From Achromobacter kerstersii (GTDB lineage: Bacteria > Pseudomonadota > Gammaproteobacteria > Burkholderiales > Burkholderiaceae_B), in assembly GCF_902859595.1 (NCBI RefSeq), contig NZ_CADIJQ010000014.1:1-64000 (forward strand): a stretch of 64,000 nucleotides of DNA, in the 5' to 3' direction. Positions 52,306 to 60,409 of the stretch are shown piece by piece. How positions within the stretch are numbered: the first letter of the stretch is position 1; each line of letters opens with the position of its first letter. The position numbers were made by a program, and so were the translations under genes. The notes below the pieces were generated by a model, which was given only the letters and a program-made list of their open reading frames with translations, was not told where the DNA came from and did not search any database.

Positions 52306-53052
52306 ATGACTTCAGTCGAAAACCGCGCCCGCCTCGTGCTGGGCAACTGGAAGATGCACGGCAACCTGGCCGAGAACGCCGCGTTGCTGACCGAGCTGCG
52401 CGCCGCGGATGCTGCGAGCCACTGCGAAATCGGCATCTGTGTTCCGTTTCCCTATCTGGCGCAAGCCGGCTCGGCCCTGACCGGAAGCAGCGTGTCCTGG
52501 GGCGCGCAAGATGTCAGCGCGCACGAAAAGGGCGCGTACACCGGTGAAGTCTCCGGCTCCATGTTGAAAGAATTCGGCTGCCGCTGGGCGCTGGCCGGCC
52601 ACTCCGAGCGCCGTGTGCTGCACGGTGAAACCGACGAGATCGTCGCCGCCAAGGCGCAAGCCGCGCTGGCTGCTAGCGTAACGCCGGTGGTGTGCGTGGG
52701 CGAATCGCTGGCCGATCGCGAAGCCGGCAATACGCTGGCCGTCATCGAACGCCAATTGAAGCCCGTGCTGGCGCTGGGCGCTGAAGCCGTCTCGCGCATG
52801 GTTCTGGCCTATGAGCCCGTGTGGGCCATCGGCACCGGCCGCACCGCCAGCCCCGAGCAGGCGCAGGAAGTTCACGGCGCCATCCGCGCCGCCTTGCGCG
52901 CGCTGGGCGCGGCGCAGGTGCAAGTTTTGTACGGCGGCAGCGTGAAAGCTGCCAACGCCGCCAGTTTGTTCGCCATGACTGATATCGACGGAGCCCTGGT
53001 CGGCGGCGCGTCGCTTGTGGCTGAAGAATTTTTGCGTATTGCCGCCATCTAA
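52306..53052 (+). CDS. tpiA: Triosephosphate isomerase
   Basis: A 248-aa TIM barrel. Substrate lysine K16 is in LGNWKMHGN, catalytic histidine H99 in LAGHSERR, and catalytic base E170 in VLAYEPVWAIGTG. The phosphate loop includes YGGSVKAANA and VGGASL. The ATG at 52306 starts the conserved N-terminus. It is 21 bp upstream of secG; tpiA-secG linkage is common in proteobacteria. Confidence 0.98.
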   Translation: MTSVENRARLVLGNWKMHGNLAENAALLTELRAADAASHCEIGICVPFPYLAQAGSALTGSSVSWGAQDVSAHEKGAYTGEVSGSMLKEFGCRWALAGHSERRVLHGETDEIVAAKAQAALAASVTPVVCVGESLADREAGNTLAVIERQLKPVLALGAEAVSRMVLAYEPVWAIGTGRTASPEQAQEVHGAIRAALRALGAAQVQVLYGGSVKAANAASLFAMTDIDGALVGGASLVAEEFLRIAAI

Positions 53053-53073
53053 GTTTCCGTTCCGGAGTCTGTA

Positions 53074-53550
53074 ATGCCCTTGATGCTTAAACTTTTGCTG
53101 GCCGTCCAAGTTATTTCGGCGCTGGCTATCATCGTTCTGGTCCTGCTGCAGCAGGGCAAGGGCGCCGACATGGGGTCCGCTTTTGGTAGCGGCTCGTCCG
53201 GCAGCCTGTTCGGTGCCACCGGCGCCGCGAACTTCCTGTCGCGTGCCACGAAGTGGGCCGCCGTCGTCTTCTTCGCGTCCACCGCGGGCCTGGCTTATGT
53301 CAGCCACAAGGGCACCAGCGGCCCGGCCGTTGATTCCGGCGTGATGCAAAGCTTCCCGTCCGACCGCTCCGTGCCGCAAGTGCCGGGCGCCGCTCCGGCC
53401 GCTGGCAGCTCGTCCGTTCCGGGCGCGGCTTCGGTTCCGGCAGCGCCTGCTGCGCCGGCCAAGCCTGACGCATCGGTGCCCTCGGCCCCGGCTCCGGCCG
53501 CTGCCGCACCGGCTACCGGTGACAAGCCGGCCGAGACGCCCGCCAAGTAA
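53074..53550 (+). CDS. secG: Protein translocase subunit SecG
   Basis: A 158-aa SecG. TM1 is LLAVQVISALAIIVLVLLQQGKG; the conserved loop ADMGSAFGSGSSGSLFGATG follows, then TM2 AAVVFFASTAGLAYV. It is longer than E. coli SecG (110 aa) because of a Pro/Ala/Ser-rich C-terminal tail (about residues 95-158), a usual feature in betaproteobacteria. CCGGAG precedes the ATG. Confidence 0.95.
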   Translation: MPLMLKLLLAVQVISALAIIVLVLLQQGKGADMGSAFGSGSSGSLFGATGAANFLSRATKWAAVVFFASTAGLAYVSHKGTSGPAVDSGVMQSFPSDRSVPQVPGAAPAAGSSSVPGAASVPAAPAAPAKPDASVPSAPAPAAAAPATGDKPAETPAK

Positions 53551-53571
53551 GCAGTAAGCCCCAGTCAGTGC

Positions 53572-53600
53572 AAAAAGGCCGGCGTAATGCCGGCCTTTTT
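53572..53600 (+). terminator. Terminator after tpiA-secG
   Basis: A perfect 12-bp stem, AAAAAGGCCGGC (53572-53583) with GCCGGCCTTTTT (53589-53600), around GTAAT. Confidence 0.95.
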
Positions 53601-53657
53601 CTTTTGCGCGGCAGGCGGGGTAGGGCCGGGTCTGGGTCAGGGTCTGGGGAAAAGATA

Positions 53658-53686
53658 TTGAGAATGGTTCTCATGATTGATATAAT
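53658..53686 (+). promoter_or_regulatory. Sigma-70 promoter overlapped by a Fur box
   Basis: TTGAGA (53658-53663) and a consensus TATAAT (53681-53686) are spaced by 17 bp. The palindrome TGAGAA-TGG-TTCTCA (53659-53673) covers the -35 region and resembles the core of a Fur box. It lies 50 bp upstream of the ECF sigma gene, so iron repression of the whole signalling unit is expected. Confidence 0.8.
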
Positions 53687-53735
53687 CCGCCCGCTTCTTC
53701 CCATGCCCAACTGACCAATCCCGCGCCAGCCTCTC

Positions 53736-54296
53736 ATGCCCCTACTGACTGACGACGCTCAAGCCGCCCGTCCGGCGATCGCGCCCTCGCGTGCGATGGC
53801 CGTGCTGGAAAGCTGGTTCCGGGGGCATCACAGCTGGTTGCTGGATCGGGTGCAGCGGCATTTGCGCAACCGGGCGGAAGCCGAAGATGTGGCCGCCGAA
53901 ACGTTTTCGCAGGCGGTCGCCATCCAGGCCCACAACCAGGGCTTGAACGCGGTGCGCGAGCCGCGCGCCTTTCTCACCACCATCGCCAAACGGCAGATCT
54001 TCCAGCTGTGGCGCAGGCGCGATTTAGAGCAGGCCTACCTGGAAGCGCTGGCCGTGCAAGGCGAGGGCGTGGCGCCTTCCGCCGAACAACATCAGTTGGT
54101 GATCGAAGCCTTGGAGTGCGTGGCGGCGGCGCTGGAAGGCCTGTCCGCCAAGACGCAGCAGGCGTTTTTGTACAGCCAGCTGGACGGCCTGACCTATGCC
54201 GAGATCGCAGACAAGTTGGGCGTGTCGGCCAGTATGGTGCGCCAGTACATGGCGCAGGCGTTCCGGCGGATGGCAGGCCTGAATGTCATCGGCTAG
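53736..54296 (+). CDS. FecI-like ECF sigma factor
   Basis: A 186-aa extracytoplasmic-function sigma factor of the iron-starvation group. Region 2 (about residues 30-95) includes RAEAEDVAAETFSQAVA and PRAFLTTIAKRQIFQLWRR. Region 4 (about 125-180) includes LEGLSAKTQQAFLYSQLDGL then TYAEIADKLGVSASMVRQYM. It is controlled by the downstream FecR-like protein and the TonB receptor signal, as in Fec/Fpv systems, and drives receptor expression. Just downstream of a Fur-box promoter. Confidence 0.93.
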   Translation: MPLLTDDAQAARPAIAPSRAMAVLESWFRGHHSWLLDRVQRHLRNRAEAEDVAAETFSQAVAIQAHNQGLNAVREPRAFLTTIAKRQIFQLWRRRDLEQAYLEALAVQGEGVAPSAEQHQLVIEALECVAAALEGLSAKTQQAFLYSQLDGLTYAEIADKLGVSASMVRQYMAQAFRRMAGLNVIG

Positions 54297-54320
54297 GCCC
54301 TCAGCGCGGAGCGTGCGTTC

Positions 54321-55343
54321 GTGAATGCGCATGCTGCCCAAGAGTCCGAGGTCAATGATGCCGCTTTAGGCTGGCTGGTCATCATGCGTTCTGGCGAGGT
54401 GACTGCGCAAGAGCGCCAGGACCATGAGGCGTGGCTGCGTGCAAACCCCGCGCACGCGCAGGCCTGGAGCCGTTTGGTCGACGCGGTCGACCGCCCGTTG
54501 GGTGTGGTGCGCCAGCCTCAAGCCGTTCAGGCCGCAGGCAGCCGGGCAGACCTGTTGTCTCAGGCCCTGTTGCGCGCTCAGGCCGCAGGACGCGGGCGCC
54601 GCCAATGGCTCAAGGGCGCGCTAAGCGTGGCGGGCGTGGGCTCTTTGGCCGCGCTGGCGTTGGCCGAGCGCACGATGCCGCTGACCCAATTGCTGGCGGA
54701 TCACGTCACCGGCACCGGAGAACGCCGCGCCGTGGCCTTGCCTGATGGCAGCCTGCTTCAGCTGAATGCGCGCACCGCGGTGGATGTGGTGTATTCCGAT
54801 GCGCTGCGATTACTGATCCTGCGCGAAGGCGAACTGATCATTGATGTAGCGCCATCCGGGATCGGCCCGGCGGCTCGGCCGCCCTTTGTGGTGCGCACGG
54901 CGCAGGGAGCGATCCGCGCGCTGGGCACCCGTATCGCGGTGCGGCAGAACCCGGGCAACACGCGGGTTGCCATGTTGCAGCACCGCGTGGCGTTGATTCC
55001 CTTGGAGGGCCGCCCGGCCACTTTGGAAGAAGGCGAAACCGCAATCATGACCGAGCACGGCGTAGAGCCGTTATCGGCCCCCGCCGCGACCGCTAGCGCG
55101 TGGGAGCAGGGCGAAGTCCAGTTGCATGATCAACCGCTGGCCGATCTGGTTGCGGCCCTGCGGCCGTATCGCCGAGGCTATGTGCGCATCAGTCCCGCCG
55201 CGGCCAGGCTGCGCGCGTACGGCACTTATCCGCTGGACGACACCGACCGCACGCTGGCCATCGTGGCCGAGACGCTGCCCGTGCGCGTGCGCCGCTATGC
55301 CGGCGGCATGCTCGTCCTGATTGATACCCCCGCCGACGGCTGA
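54321..55343 (+). CDS. FecR-like transmembrane sigma regulator
   Basis: A 340-aa cell-surface-signalling regulator. The cytoplasmic N-terminal DUF4880 region (ALGWLVIMRSGEVTAQERQDHEAWL) binds the sigma factor, with TM at about residues 97-112 (GALSVAGVGSLAALAL). The periplasmic FecR domain (about 120-225) includes VALPDGSLLQLNARTAVDV, then a C-terminal domain that meets the receptor signalling domain. The start is GTG 54321; the next in-frame ATG would cut the DUF4880 motif. It is 24 bp after the sigma gene. Confidence 0.92.
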   Translation: MNAHAAQESEVNDAALGWLVIMRSGEVTAQERQDHEAWLRANPAHAQAWSRLVDAVDRPLGVVRQPQAVQAAGSRADLLSQALLRAQAAGRGRRQWLKGALSVAGVGSLAALALAERTMPLTQLLADHVTGTGERRAVALPDGSLLQLNARTAVDVVYSDALRLLILREGELIIDVAPSGIGPAARPPFVVRTAQGAIRALGTRIAVRQNPGNTRVAMLQHRVALIPLEGRPATLEEGETAIMTEHGVEPLSAPAATASAWEQGEVQLHDQPLADLVAALRPYRRGYVRISPAAARLRAYGTYPLDDTDRTLAIVAETLPVRVRRYAGGMLVLIDTPADG

Positions 55344-55440
55344 AAAAAAAACGTTCGTCCCCACTGTCACTTTTGAGCCGTCGCGCCACATCCCTCTTGA
55401 AGCTAGTTCGATTCACGACGTTCTTGAGGGAAATCTCGTC

Positions 55441-57897
55441 ATGTCTACCGTTACCGATCTGCGGCTGTCGCTGCTGGCCGCGGCCCTGGTCGCCTTGTTC
55501 TCGACACCGCTCGTCCGGGCGCAGCCCACGGCAAGCCACGCCGCCGCCCCTGCCGATATGGTCAGCCCCGTCTCTGCCCCTGCCGACACGGCCAGCACGC
55601 TGCGCGCCTACGACATTCCGGCGCAGGCGCTGGGCAGCAGTCTGGCCCGCATTGCCAGCGAAAGCGGCGAAGCGATCTCGGTAGATGCCGAGCTGGTGCG
55701 TGGCATTGATGCGCCCGCCGTGCGCGGACGCTACACGGCCGAGCAGGCCGCCCATGCGGCGATGTCGGGCAGCGGGCTGGAACTGCTGCGCACCGGCAGC
55801 GGCAGTTGGGCATTGCGGCGCCCGCTGGCCCCTGCGGCCGGCGTCGTGACGCTGGGGGCGGTCCAGGTCACGGGCGAACGTGATCCCGCCGTCACCGAGA
55901 ACACCGGCTCGTACACGTCAACCGGGCCCAGCGCCACGGGCACGCCGCTGGCGCTGAGCCTGAAAGAGACCCCGCAGTCGGTCACCGTTATTACGCGGCA
56001 GCGGCTGGACGATCAGAAGCTGGAAAGCGTGATTGATGCGCTGGAAAGCACCACCGGCGTCACCGCGTTCCGTCAGGGCATGGGCACCGACCTAAGCGGC
56101 CTGTGGTCTCGCGGGTTCACGATTTCGAACTTCCTGGTTGATGGCATTCCCAGTTCCTTGGGGTCGTCCAGCTACTGGCGCAACACGGCCATGTACGACC
56201 GCATCGAAGTCGTGCGAGGCGCCACCGGCCTGATGAGCGGCATGGGCACGCCCGCCGCCAGCATCAACCTGGTGCGCAAGCGTCCGACCGCGGATTGGCA
56301 GGCGAGCATCAGCGCCGAGGCCGGCAGTTGGGACCGCTATGGCCTGGGCGCCGACGTGTCCGGCCCACTGTCTGAAAACGGCAAACTGCGCGGCCGCCTG
56401 GTCGTCGACGAAGAGAACCAGCATTCGTGGATTGATCGCTACGAAAAGCAAAGCCGGCTTGTCTATGGCATTACCGAGCTGGACCTGGGCAGCGCCACCT
56501 TGCTCACGCTGGGCTTCAGCTACGAAACCAACAATAACGACTCGCCCCTGCGCACGGGCCTGCCGTTTGCCTACAGCAACGGCGTCCCCACCCACTTCAA
56601 GCGGTCGACCAACCCCGCGCCTGACTGGAGCTTTTACGATAGCGAACTGAGCAACGTGTTTGCCTCCGTCAAACACGACTTCGGCAAAGGCTGGAACGGC
56701 AAAGTCGAAGTCACGCACACCCGCTACAACTACGACAGCGCCCTGTACTTTCTGACCGGCTCCATTGATCAGGCAACGGGGCAGGGCGCGGCGCTGTGGC
56801 CCGTGCGTTGGAAAAGCAACGACAAGCAGACCACGCTGGACGCCCAGATCAGCGGCCCCTTTGACCTGCTGGGCCGCCAACACGAAGTCGTTGCCGGGCT
56901 ATCGCTGTCCCAACTGCGTTCCGACACGCCCAGCTATGGCGGATGGCTGGGTCCGTGGACGGGTTATGACGGCACGATTGCCGACTTTCATCACTGGGAT
57001 GGCGCGTCCAACCAGCCCAACTTCGTCAAGGCCGGCGACACCCAAACCAAGGAAACGCAGGTCAGCGCATACCTCACGTCACGCTTCAAGCTGGCAGACC
57101 CCACCAGCCTGATCGCCGGCGCCCGCGTCATCAACTGGGAACGCAAGGCCGACACCAGCGTCGTCGGTGTACCCGGCAGCACGCGCGCCGACACGCGCGA
57201 GACCGGCGTCATCGTTCCCTATGCCGGCCTGGTTCACGAGCTGAACGAAAACTGGTCCGTCTATGGCAGCTACACCCGCATCTTCAGCCCGCAATCGGCC
57301 GCCACCCGCGACGTCAACAACAACGTGCTGGACCCCGAGCGCGGCACCAGTTACGAGCTGGGCGTTAAATCCAGCTTCTTCGACGAGCGCCTGAACGCTG
57401 GCCTGGCGCTATTCAAAACCCGGCAAAGCAACCTGGCGAACTACGATGCCGCCACCTCGTCGTACGTGGCGCTGCAAGGCATCACGACCAAGGGCGCCGA
57501 ACTGGAGCTGACGGGCGAACTCAGCCGCGGCTGGAATGTGGCGGCGGGCTACACGTACTCACTCAGCGAAGACGCCAACGGCCAACGCGCCATCGCCCAG
57601 ATTCCCCGCCACAGCGTCAAACTCTTCACGACCTACCGCTTGCCGGACGCGCTGAATCGGCTGACGGTCGGCGGCGGCGTCAATTGGCAAAGCACGTCGG
57701 GCTATGTGGGCGAAGCGCAGCAATCCAGCTACGCCGTTGTCAACGCGATGGCCCGCTACGAATTCAGCAAGCAATTCAGCGCCACCCTGAACATCAACAA
57801 CCTGTTCGACAAGGCCTACTACAGCGGCCTGAGCGCCTATGGCGGCGTCTACGGCGCACCCCGCAACGTCATGCTGAGCGCGAAGTACGCGTTTTAA
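55441..57897 (+). CDS. TonB-dependent siderophore receptor with signalling domain
   Basis: An 818-aa outer-membrane transducer. The signal peptide is cleaved near VRA-Q (residue 27). The STN/signalling domain is about 54-124 (LRAYDIPAQALGSSLARIAS). The plug starts at about 150 with LKETPQSVTVITRQRLDDQ and GLWSRGFTISNFLVDGIP, the siderophore-receptor hallmark. A 22-strand barrel ends in the terminal aromatic of MLSAKYAF. The layout matches FpvA/FoxA-type ferrisiderophore receptors. It is downstream of its own sigma/anti-sigma pair (98-bp gap). No siderophore synthesis genes are present, so it probably takes up a xenosiderophore. Confidence 0.93.
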   Translation: MSTVTDLRLSLLAAALVALFSTPLVRAQPTASHAAAPADMVSPVSAPADTASTLRAYDIPAQALGSSLARIASESGEAISVDAELVRGIDAPAVRGRYTAEQAAHAAMSGSGLELLRTGSGSWALRRPLAPAAGVVTLGAVQVTGERDPAVTENTGSYTSTGPSATGTPLALSLKETPQSVTVITRQRLDDQKLESVIDALESTTGVTAFRQGMGTDLSGLWSRGFTISNFLVDGIPSSLGSSSYWRNTAMYDRIEVVRGATGLMSGMGTPAASINLVRKRPTADWQASISAEAGSWDRYGLGADVSGPLSENGKLRGRLVVDEENQHSWIDRYEKQSRLVYGITELDLGSATLLTLGFSYETNNNDSPLRTGLPFAYSNGVPTHFKRSTNPAPDWSFYDSELSNVFASVKHDFGKGWNGKVEVTHTRYNYDSALYFLTGSIDQATGQGAALWPVRWKSNDKQTTLDAQISGPFDLLGRQHEVVAGLSLSQLRSDTPSYGGWLGPWTGYDGTIADFHHWDGASNQPNFVKAGDTQTKETQVSAYLTSRFKLADPTSLIAGARVINWERKADTSVVGVPGSTRADTRETGVIVPYAGLVHELNENWSVYGSYTRIFSPQSAATRDVNNNVLDPERGTSYELGVKSSFFDERLNAGLALFKTRQSNLANYDAATSSYVALQGITTKGAELELTGELSRGWNVAAGYTYSLSEDANGQRAIAQIPRHSVKLFTTYRLPDALNRLTVGGGVNWQSTSGYVGEAQQSSYAVVNAMARYEFSKQFSATLNINNLFDKAYYSGLSAYGGVYGAPRNVMLSAKYAF

Positions 57898-58007
57898 GGG
57901 GGCGAGGTGCCCCCATTTCCCTGAGGGGTTCTGTGTTTAAGAAATTCCGTGCTAGAATGCTCGACTTTCTGGCATTGCCTATGGGCAGCGCCAGAAATCT
58001 GGTGAAA

Positions 58008-58092
58008 GCCGACGTGGTGAAATTGGTAGACACGCTATCTTGAGGGGGTAGTGGCGAAAGCTGTGCGAGTTCGAGTCTCGCCGTCGGCACCA
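58008..58092 (+). tRNA. tRNA-Leu(GAG)
   Basis: An 85-nt class II tRNA with encoded CCA. Acceptor GCCGACG pairs with CGTCGGC. The anticodon stem CTATC/GGTAG (one G-U) encloses loop TTGAGGG with anticodon GAG (codons CUU/CUC). A variable arm and T-loop AGTTCGAGTCT are present. Uninterrupted, unlike tRNA-Leu(UAA). Confidence 0.96.
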
Positions 58093-58104
58093 AGAATTCC
58101 TCGT

Positions 58105-58142
58105 AAAAAGCCCGCTGAAACGCAAGTTTCAGCGGGCTTTTT
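58105..58142 (+). terminator. Terminator after tRNA-Leu(GAG)
   Basis: A perfect 17-bp stem from 58105-58121 to 58126-58142 (AAAAAGCCCGCTGAAAC and its complement) around GCAA, with T-rich end. Confidence 0.95.
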
Positions 58143-58237
58143 GCTTGTCGGTTGAATAGGCAAAAGTGCATAGGCAAAGTGCGTAGCCAAAAAACGCATA
58201 GCAAACCAACGCTACAAACACCCTCAGCCCTCAGCCC

Positions 58238-58543
58238 TCAGTGCAGATTGCCCCCAAACGCAATCGCCGACACCACGAAGGTCACCGCGCTGATCGCCGC
58301 CAACGTATACGCGCGCTTTGCCGCATGGGCATTCCCACGGCTCATCCCCACGATTACCGCAATCACCGCCCACAACCCTGTGAACGCCAGCAGCGCCAGC
58401 GTGTAGACCCAATCAGACAGATCGTAGCCACCGCCTCCGATCGACGGCGTGCCGCTGTTTTTCGGCCATAGCAGCGCAATCAGCCATCCGGCAACGACGG
58501 CAAACACGGCAAGCCAGATCTGGAATCCGCGGTCTTTCAGCAT
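58238..58543 (-). CDS. Small inner-membrane protein (101 aa)
   Basis: A 101-aa hydrophobic protein with three predicted helices (IWLAVFAVVAGWLIALLW; WVYTLALLAFTGLWAVIAVIVG; AYTLAAISAVTFVVSAIAFG). No recognised domain or partner; probably monocistronic. Confidence 0.72.
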   Translation of the reverse strand: MLKDRGFQIWLAVFAVVAGWLIALLWPKNSGTPSIGGGGYDLSDWVYTLALLAFTGLWAVIAVIVGMSRGNAHAAKRAYTLAAISAVTFVVSAIAFGGNLH

Positions 58544-58648
58544 GTTTGGTCCTGGAGTGTCTTTGCGTTAGCAGATGTCAGCCGCCCCTCGGAAGGGCGA
58601 AGGCCGGCTGGTATAAAGGGGACTGATGTTTCAACGTAGGGCGAGCAT

Positions 58649-58876
58649 ATGTCGATTCAAATGTTGATCCGTTGCGGTGCGGCGCTGTCTCTTATCGCGA
58701 TGGGTTCGGGATGTTCCATGGTCGGACTTGGAGATTCACGCAGTAGCGAGTGCCAGTGGTATCGCAGCAGCTGCATGCACGAAGGTTCATACGAACCTGG
58801 TGAAGAGGACTACGCGGAAGAGGAAGCCAAGCGCCTGAACAAGCAGTCCTCGGACAGGTTGCGGCGTAGCAATTGA
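58649..58876 (+). CDS. Small lipoprotein (75 aa)
   Basis: A 75-aa protein with a lipoprotein signal (MLIRCGAALSLIAMGSGC, lipobox GSGC with Cys at about residue 22). The very short mature part is acidic then basic (EPGEEDYAEEEAKRLNKQSS) and carries two further cysteines (SECQWYRSSC). Function unknown. GGGCGAG lies upstream. Confidence 0.7.
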   Translation: MSIQMLIRCGAALSLIAMGSGCSMVGLGDSRSSECQWYRSSCMHEGSYEPGEEDYAEEEAKRLNKQSSDRLRRSN

Positions 58877-58904
58877 TTCCGTGTTTGGCGGGCAGGCTGC
58901 GGGT

Positions 58905-59696
58905 TCAATCCTCCAGGTAATGTTCCCGCAAGACCTCCGCGTCTACCTTCAACACGTCGCGCAGATACCGGTCCATTCCGCCGAATTCCTGCTCAATTGC
59001 CCGCACCGATGCATCCAGGTAGGCGGGCGCCACTTCCAGCAGCGGCATCATCACATCGTCTTTGACGCCGCGCGCGGCGGACTTGACGAGGATCTCCTGG
59101 AAGAACCCGGCATTCCAATGGTTCGATTCCAGGTAGTTCGCGACGATGTCGTCGTGCGCCACACCCAGCGCCGACAGCAGCAACAGCGAGGCGAAGCCGG
59201 TGCGATCCTTGCCCGCCGTGCAATGGAATAGCAACGTCTTGCCGGTCATTGCGGTTTGCAGAAATCCGCCGAAGGGTTGTTGATAGCGCGACGGGAATTC
59301 GCGATAAATGTCCACCATCATCGACGTGCTGAAGTCTTGCGTGGCTTCGCGCAGGCGCGGCAGCAGCACGGCCATGGCCATGTTGCCGTCCAGCACGGGC
59401 GATGCAATCCAGTGAAAGCGTTGACCGAACAGCGGTTCATCATGCGCCTTCTCGGGTTCGGCGCGGAAATCAATGACGGCTTCCAACCCCAATGCGCTCA
59501 ACTGTTCCAGATCTGCGGTGCTGGCCCGGCCGGGGTTCCCGCTGCGGAAAAGTTTGCCCGTGCGCACGCGGCGGCCGTCGGCGCCCGATAGCCCGCCAAG
59601 GTCACGCGCGTTGTGCACGTTTTCAAGGACCAGGCGGCGTTGAATGGCTTCGGGTGTAGTCTGGAAAGAGTCCGTGTGGCGGGTGGTGGCGGGCAT
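58905..59696 (-). CDS. Tyrosine-protein phosphatase-like enzyme
   Basis: A 263-aa phosphatase of the bacterial PtpA/DUF/Y_phosphatase3 group (MptpB-like). It shows ENVHNARDLGGLSGADGRRV at the N-terminus and the P-loop FHCTAGKDRTGFASLLLL: C159-x5-R165 with the K-D insert typical of dual phosphotyrosine/phosphoinositide activity. VIDFRAEPEK is also a family block. ATG 59696 is used because AGGA precedes it; a start 14 codons upstream is possible. It is convergent with the small lipoprotein. Confidence 0.88.
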   Translation of the reverse strand: MPATTRHTDSFQTTPEAIQRRLVLENVHNARDLGGLSGADGRRVRTGKLFRSGNPGRASTADLEQLSALGLEAVIDFRAEPEKAHDEPLFGQRFHWIASPVLDGNMAMAVLLPRLREATQDFSTSMMVDIYREFPSRYQQPFGGFLQTAMTGKTLLFHCTAGKDRTGFASLLLLSALGVAHDDIVANYLESNHWNAGFFQEILVKSAARGVKDDVMMPLLEVAPAYLDASVRAIEQEFGGMDRYLRDVLKVDAEVLREHYLED

Positions 59697-59777
59697 GCGT
59701 TCCTGGGTTTCAAGTAAGCGGTCGAATGATCGTATCACCGCCGCCGCGCACGAACTCGCCCACGCGTTCGCACGCGC

Positions 59778-60272
59778 TTAACTGCCCAGTTTCCCCAGCA
59801 GGTTGATCAACCGCTCCTTATCCGCCGCGCTTAGCTGGTGGCTCATGCGGGCGTCGTGCGCCTGCACCGCCTGTGTAATTTTCGCCAACGCCACGCTGCC
59901 CGCTGCTGTCATTGCCAGCGAATAGGCGCGCTTGTCGTGTTCGGCATCAAGCCGTTCAACGTAGCCCAAGTCTTGCAACTGATTCACGATCTGTACCGCG
60001 CCCGACCGCGCGATCCCCAGGATGCGGGCCAGGTCGGTGAGCTTCAAGCAGGCGTTGGCCGAGATCAGCGTCAGGGCTGAGAAGCGCTGGGGGGTGATGT
60101 CCCACGGGGCAAGCGCGGCCAGGAAGTCTTCGTAGATCACGATCTGTGCGCGCCGGATGGCATAGCCGATCAGGCCGTCGAGTGCACCGTATTGGATACC
60201 GGGAACGTGCGGGTCGAAATGTTCGCCACGCGCGGCGGGGCGCCGGGGGCGTTGGGATGCAGCTCGGGACAT
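59778..60272 (-). CDS. MarR family transcriptional regulator
   Basis: A 164-aa winged-HTH repressor. The DNA-binding part is about residues 60-115 (PQRFSALTLISANACLKLTD, LARILGIARSGAVQIVNQLQ, with wing LDAEHDKRAYSLAMT). It is divergent from the FAD-monooxygenase operon, and a perfect 8-bp palindrome in the shared gap (60373-60391) is the likely operator for both. The Shine-Dalgarno is weak and the exact start uncertain. Confidence 0.88.
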   Translation of the reverse strand: MSRAASQRPRRPAARGEHFDPHVPGIQYGALDGLIGYAIRRAQIVIYEDFLAALAPWDITPQRFSALTLISANACLKLTDLARILGIARSGAVQIVNQLQDLGYVERLDAEHDKRAYSLAMTAAGSVALAKITQAVQAHDARMSHQLSAADKERLINLLGKLGS

Positions 60273-60372
60273 GGAGGGGCAATCGCGATTCGGGGCCTCA
60301 ACACTAATGCAGTCAATGCCGCCGCGCTACCGCATTACGGGAAATCCCCGGGGTGCGAAACCTACCCGGATT

Positions 60373-60391
60373 TTGTTATGTTGCATAACAA
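60373..60391. promoter_or_regulatory. Probable MarR operator
   Basis: A perfect inverted repeat, TTGTTATG (60373-60380) and CATAACAA (60384-60391), separated by 3 bp, in the 137-bp divergent gap. The size and symmetry fit a MarR dimer site. It lies 19 bp before the monooxygenase start. Confidence 0.75.
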
Positions 60392-60409
60392 ATAAAACCA
60401 GGAGTAGAC

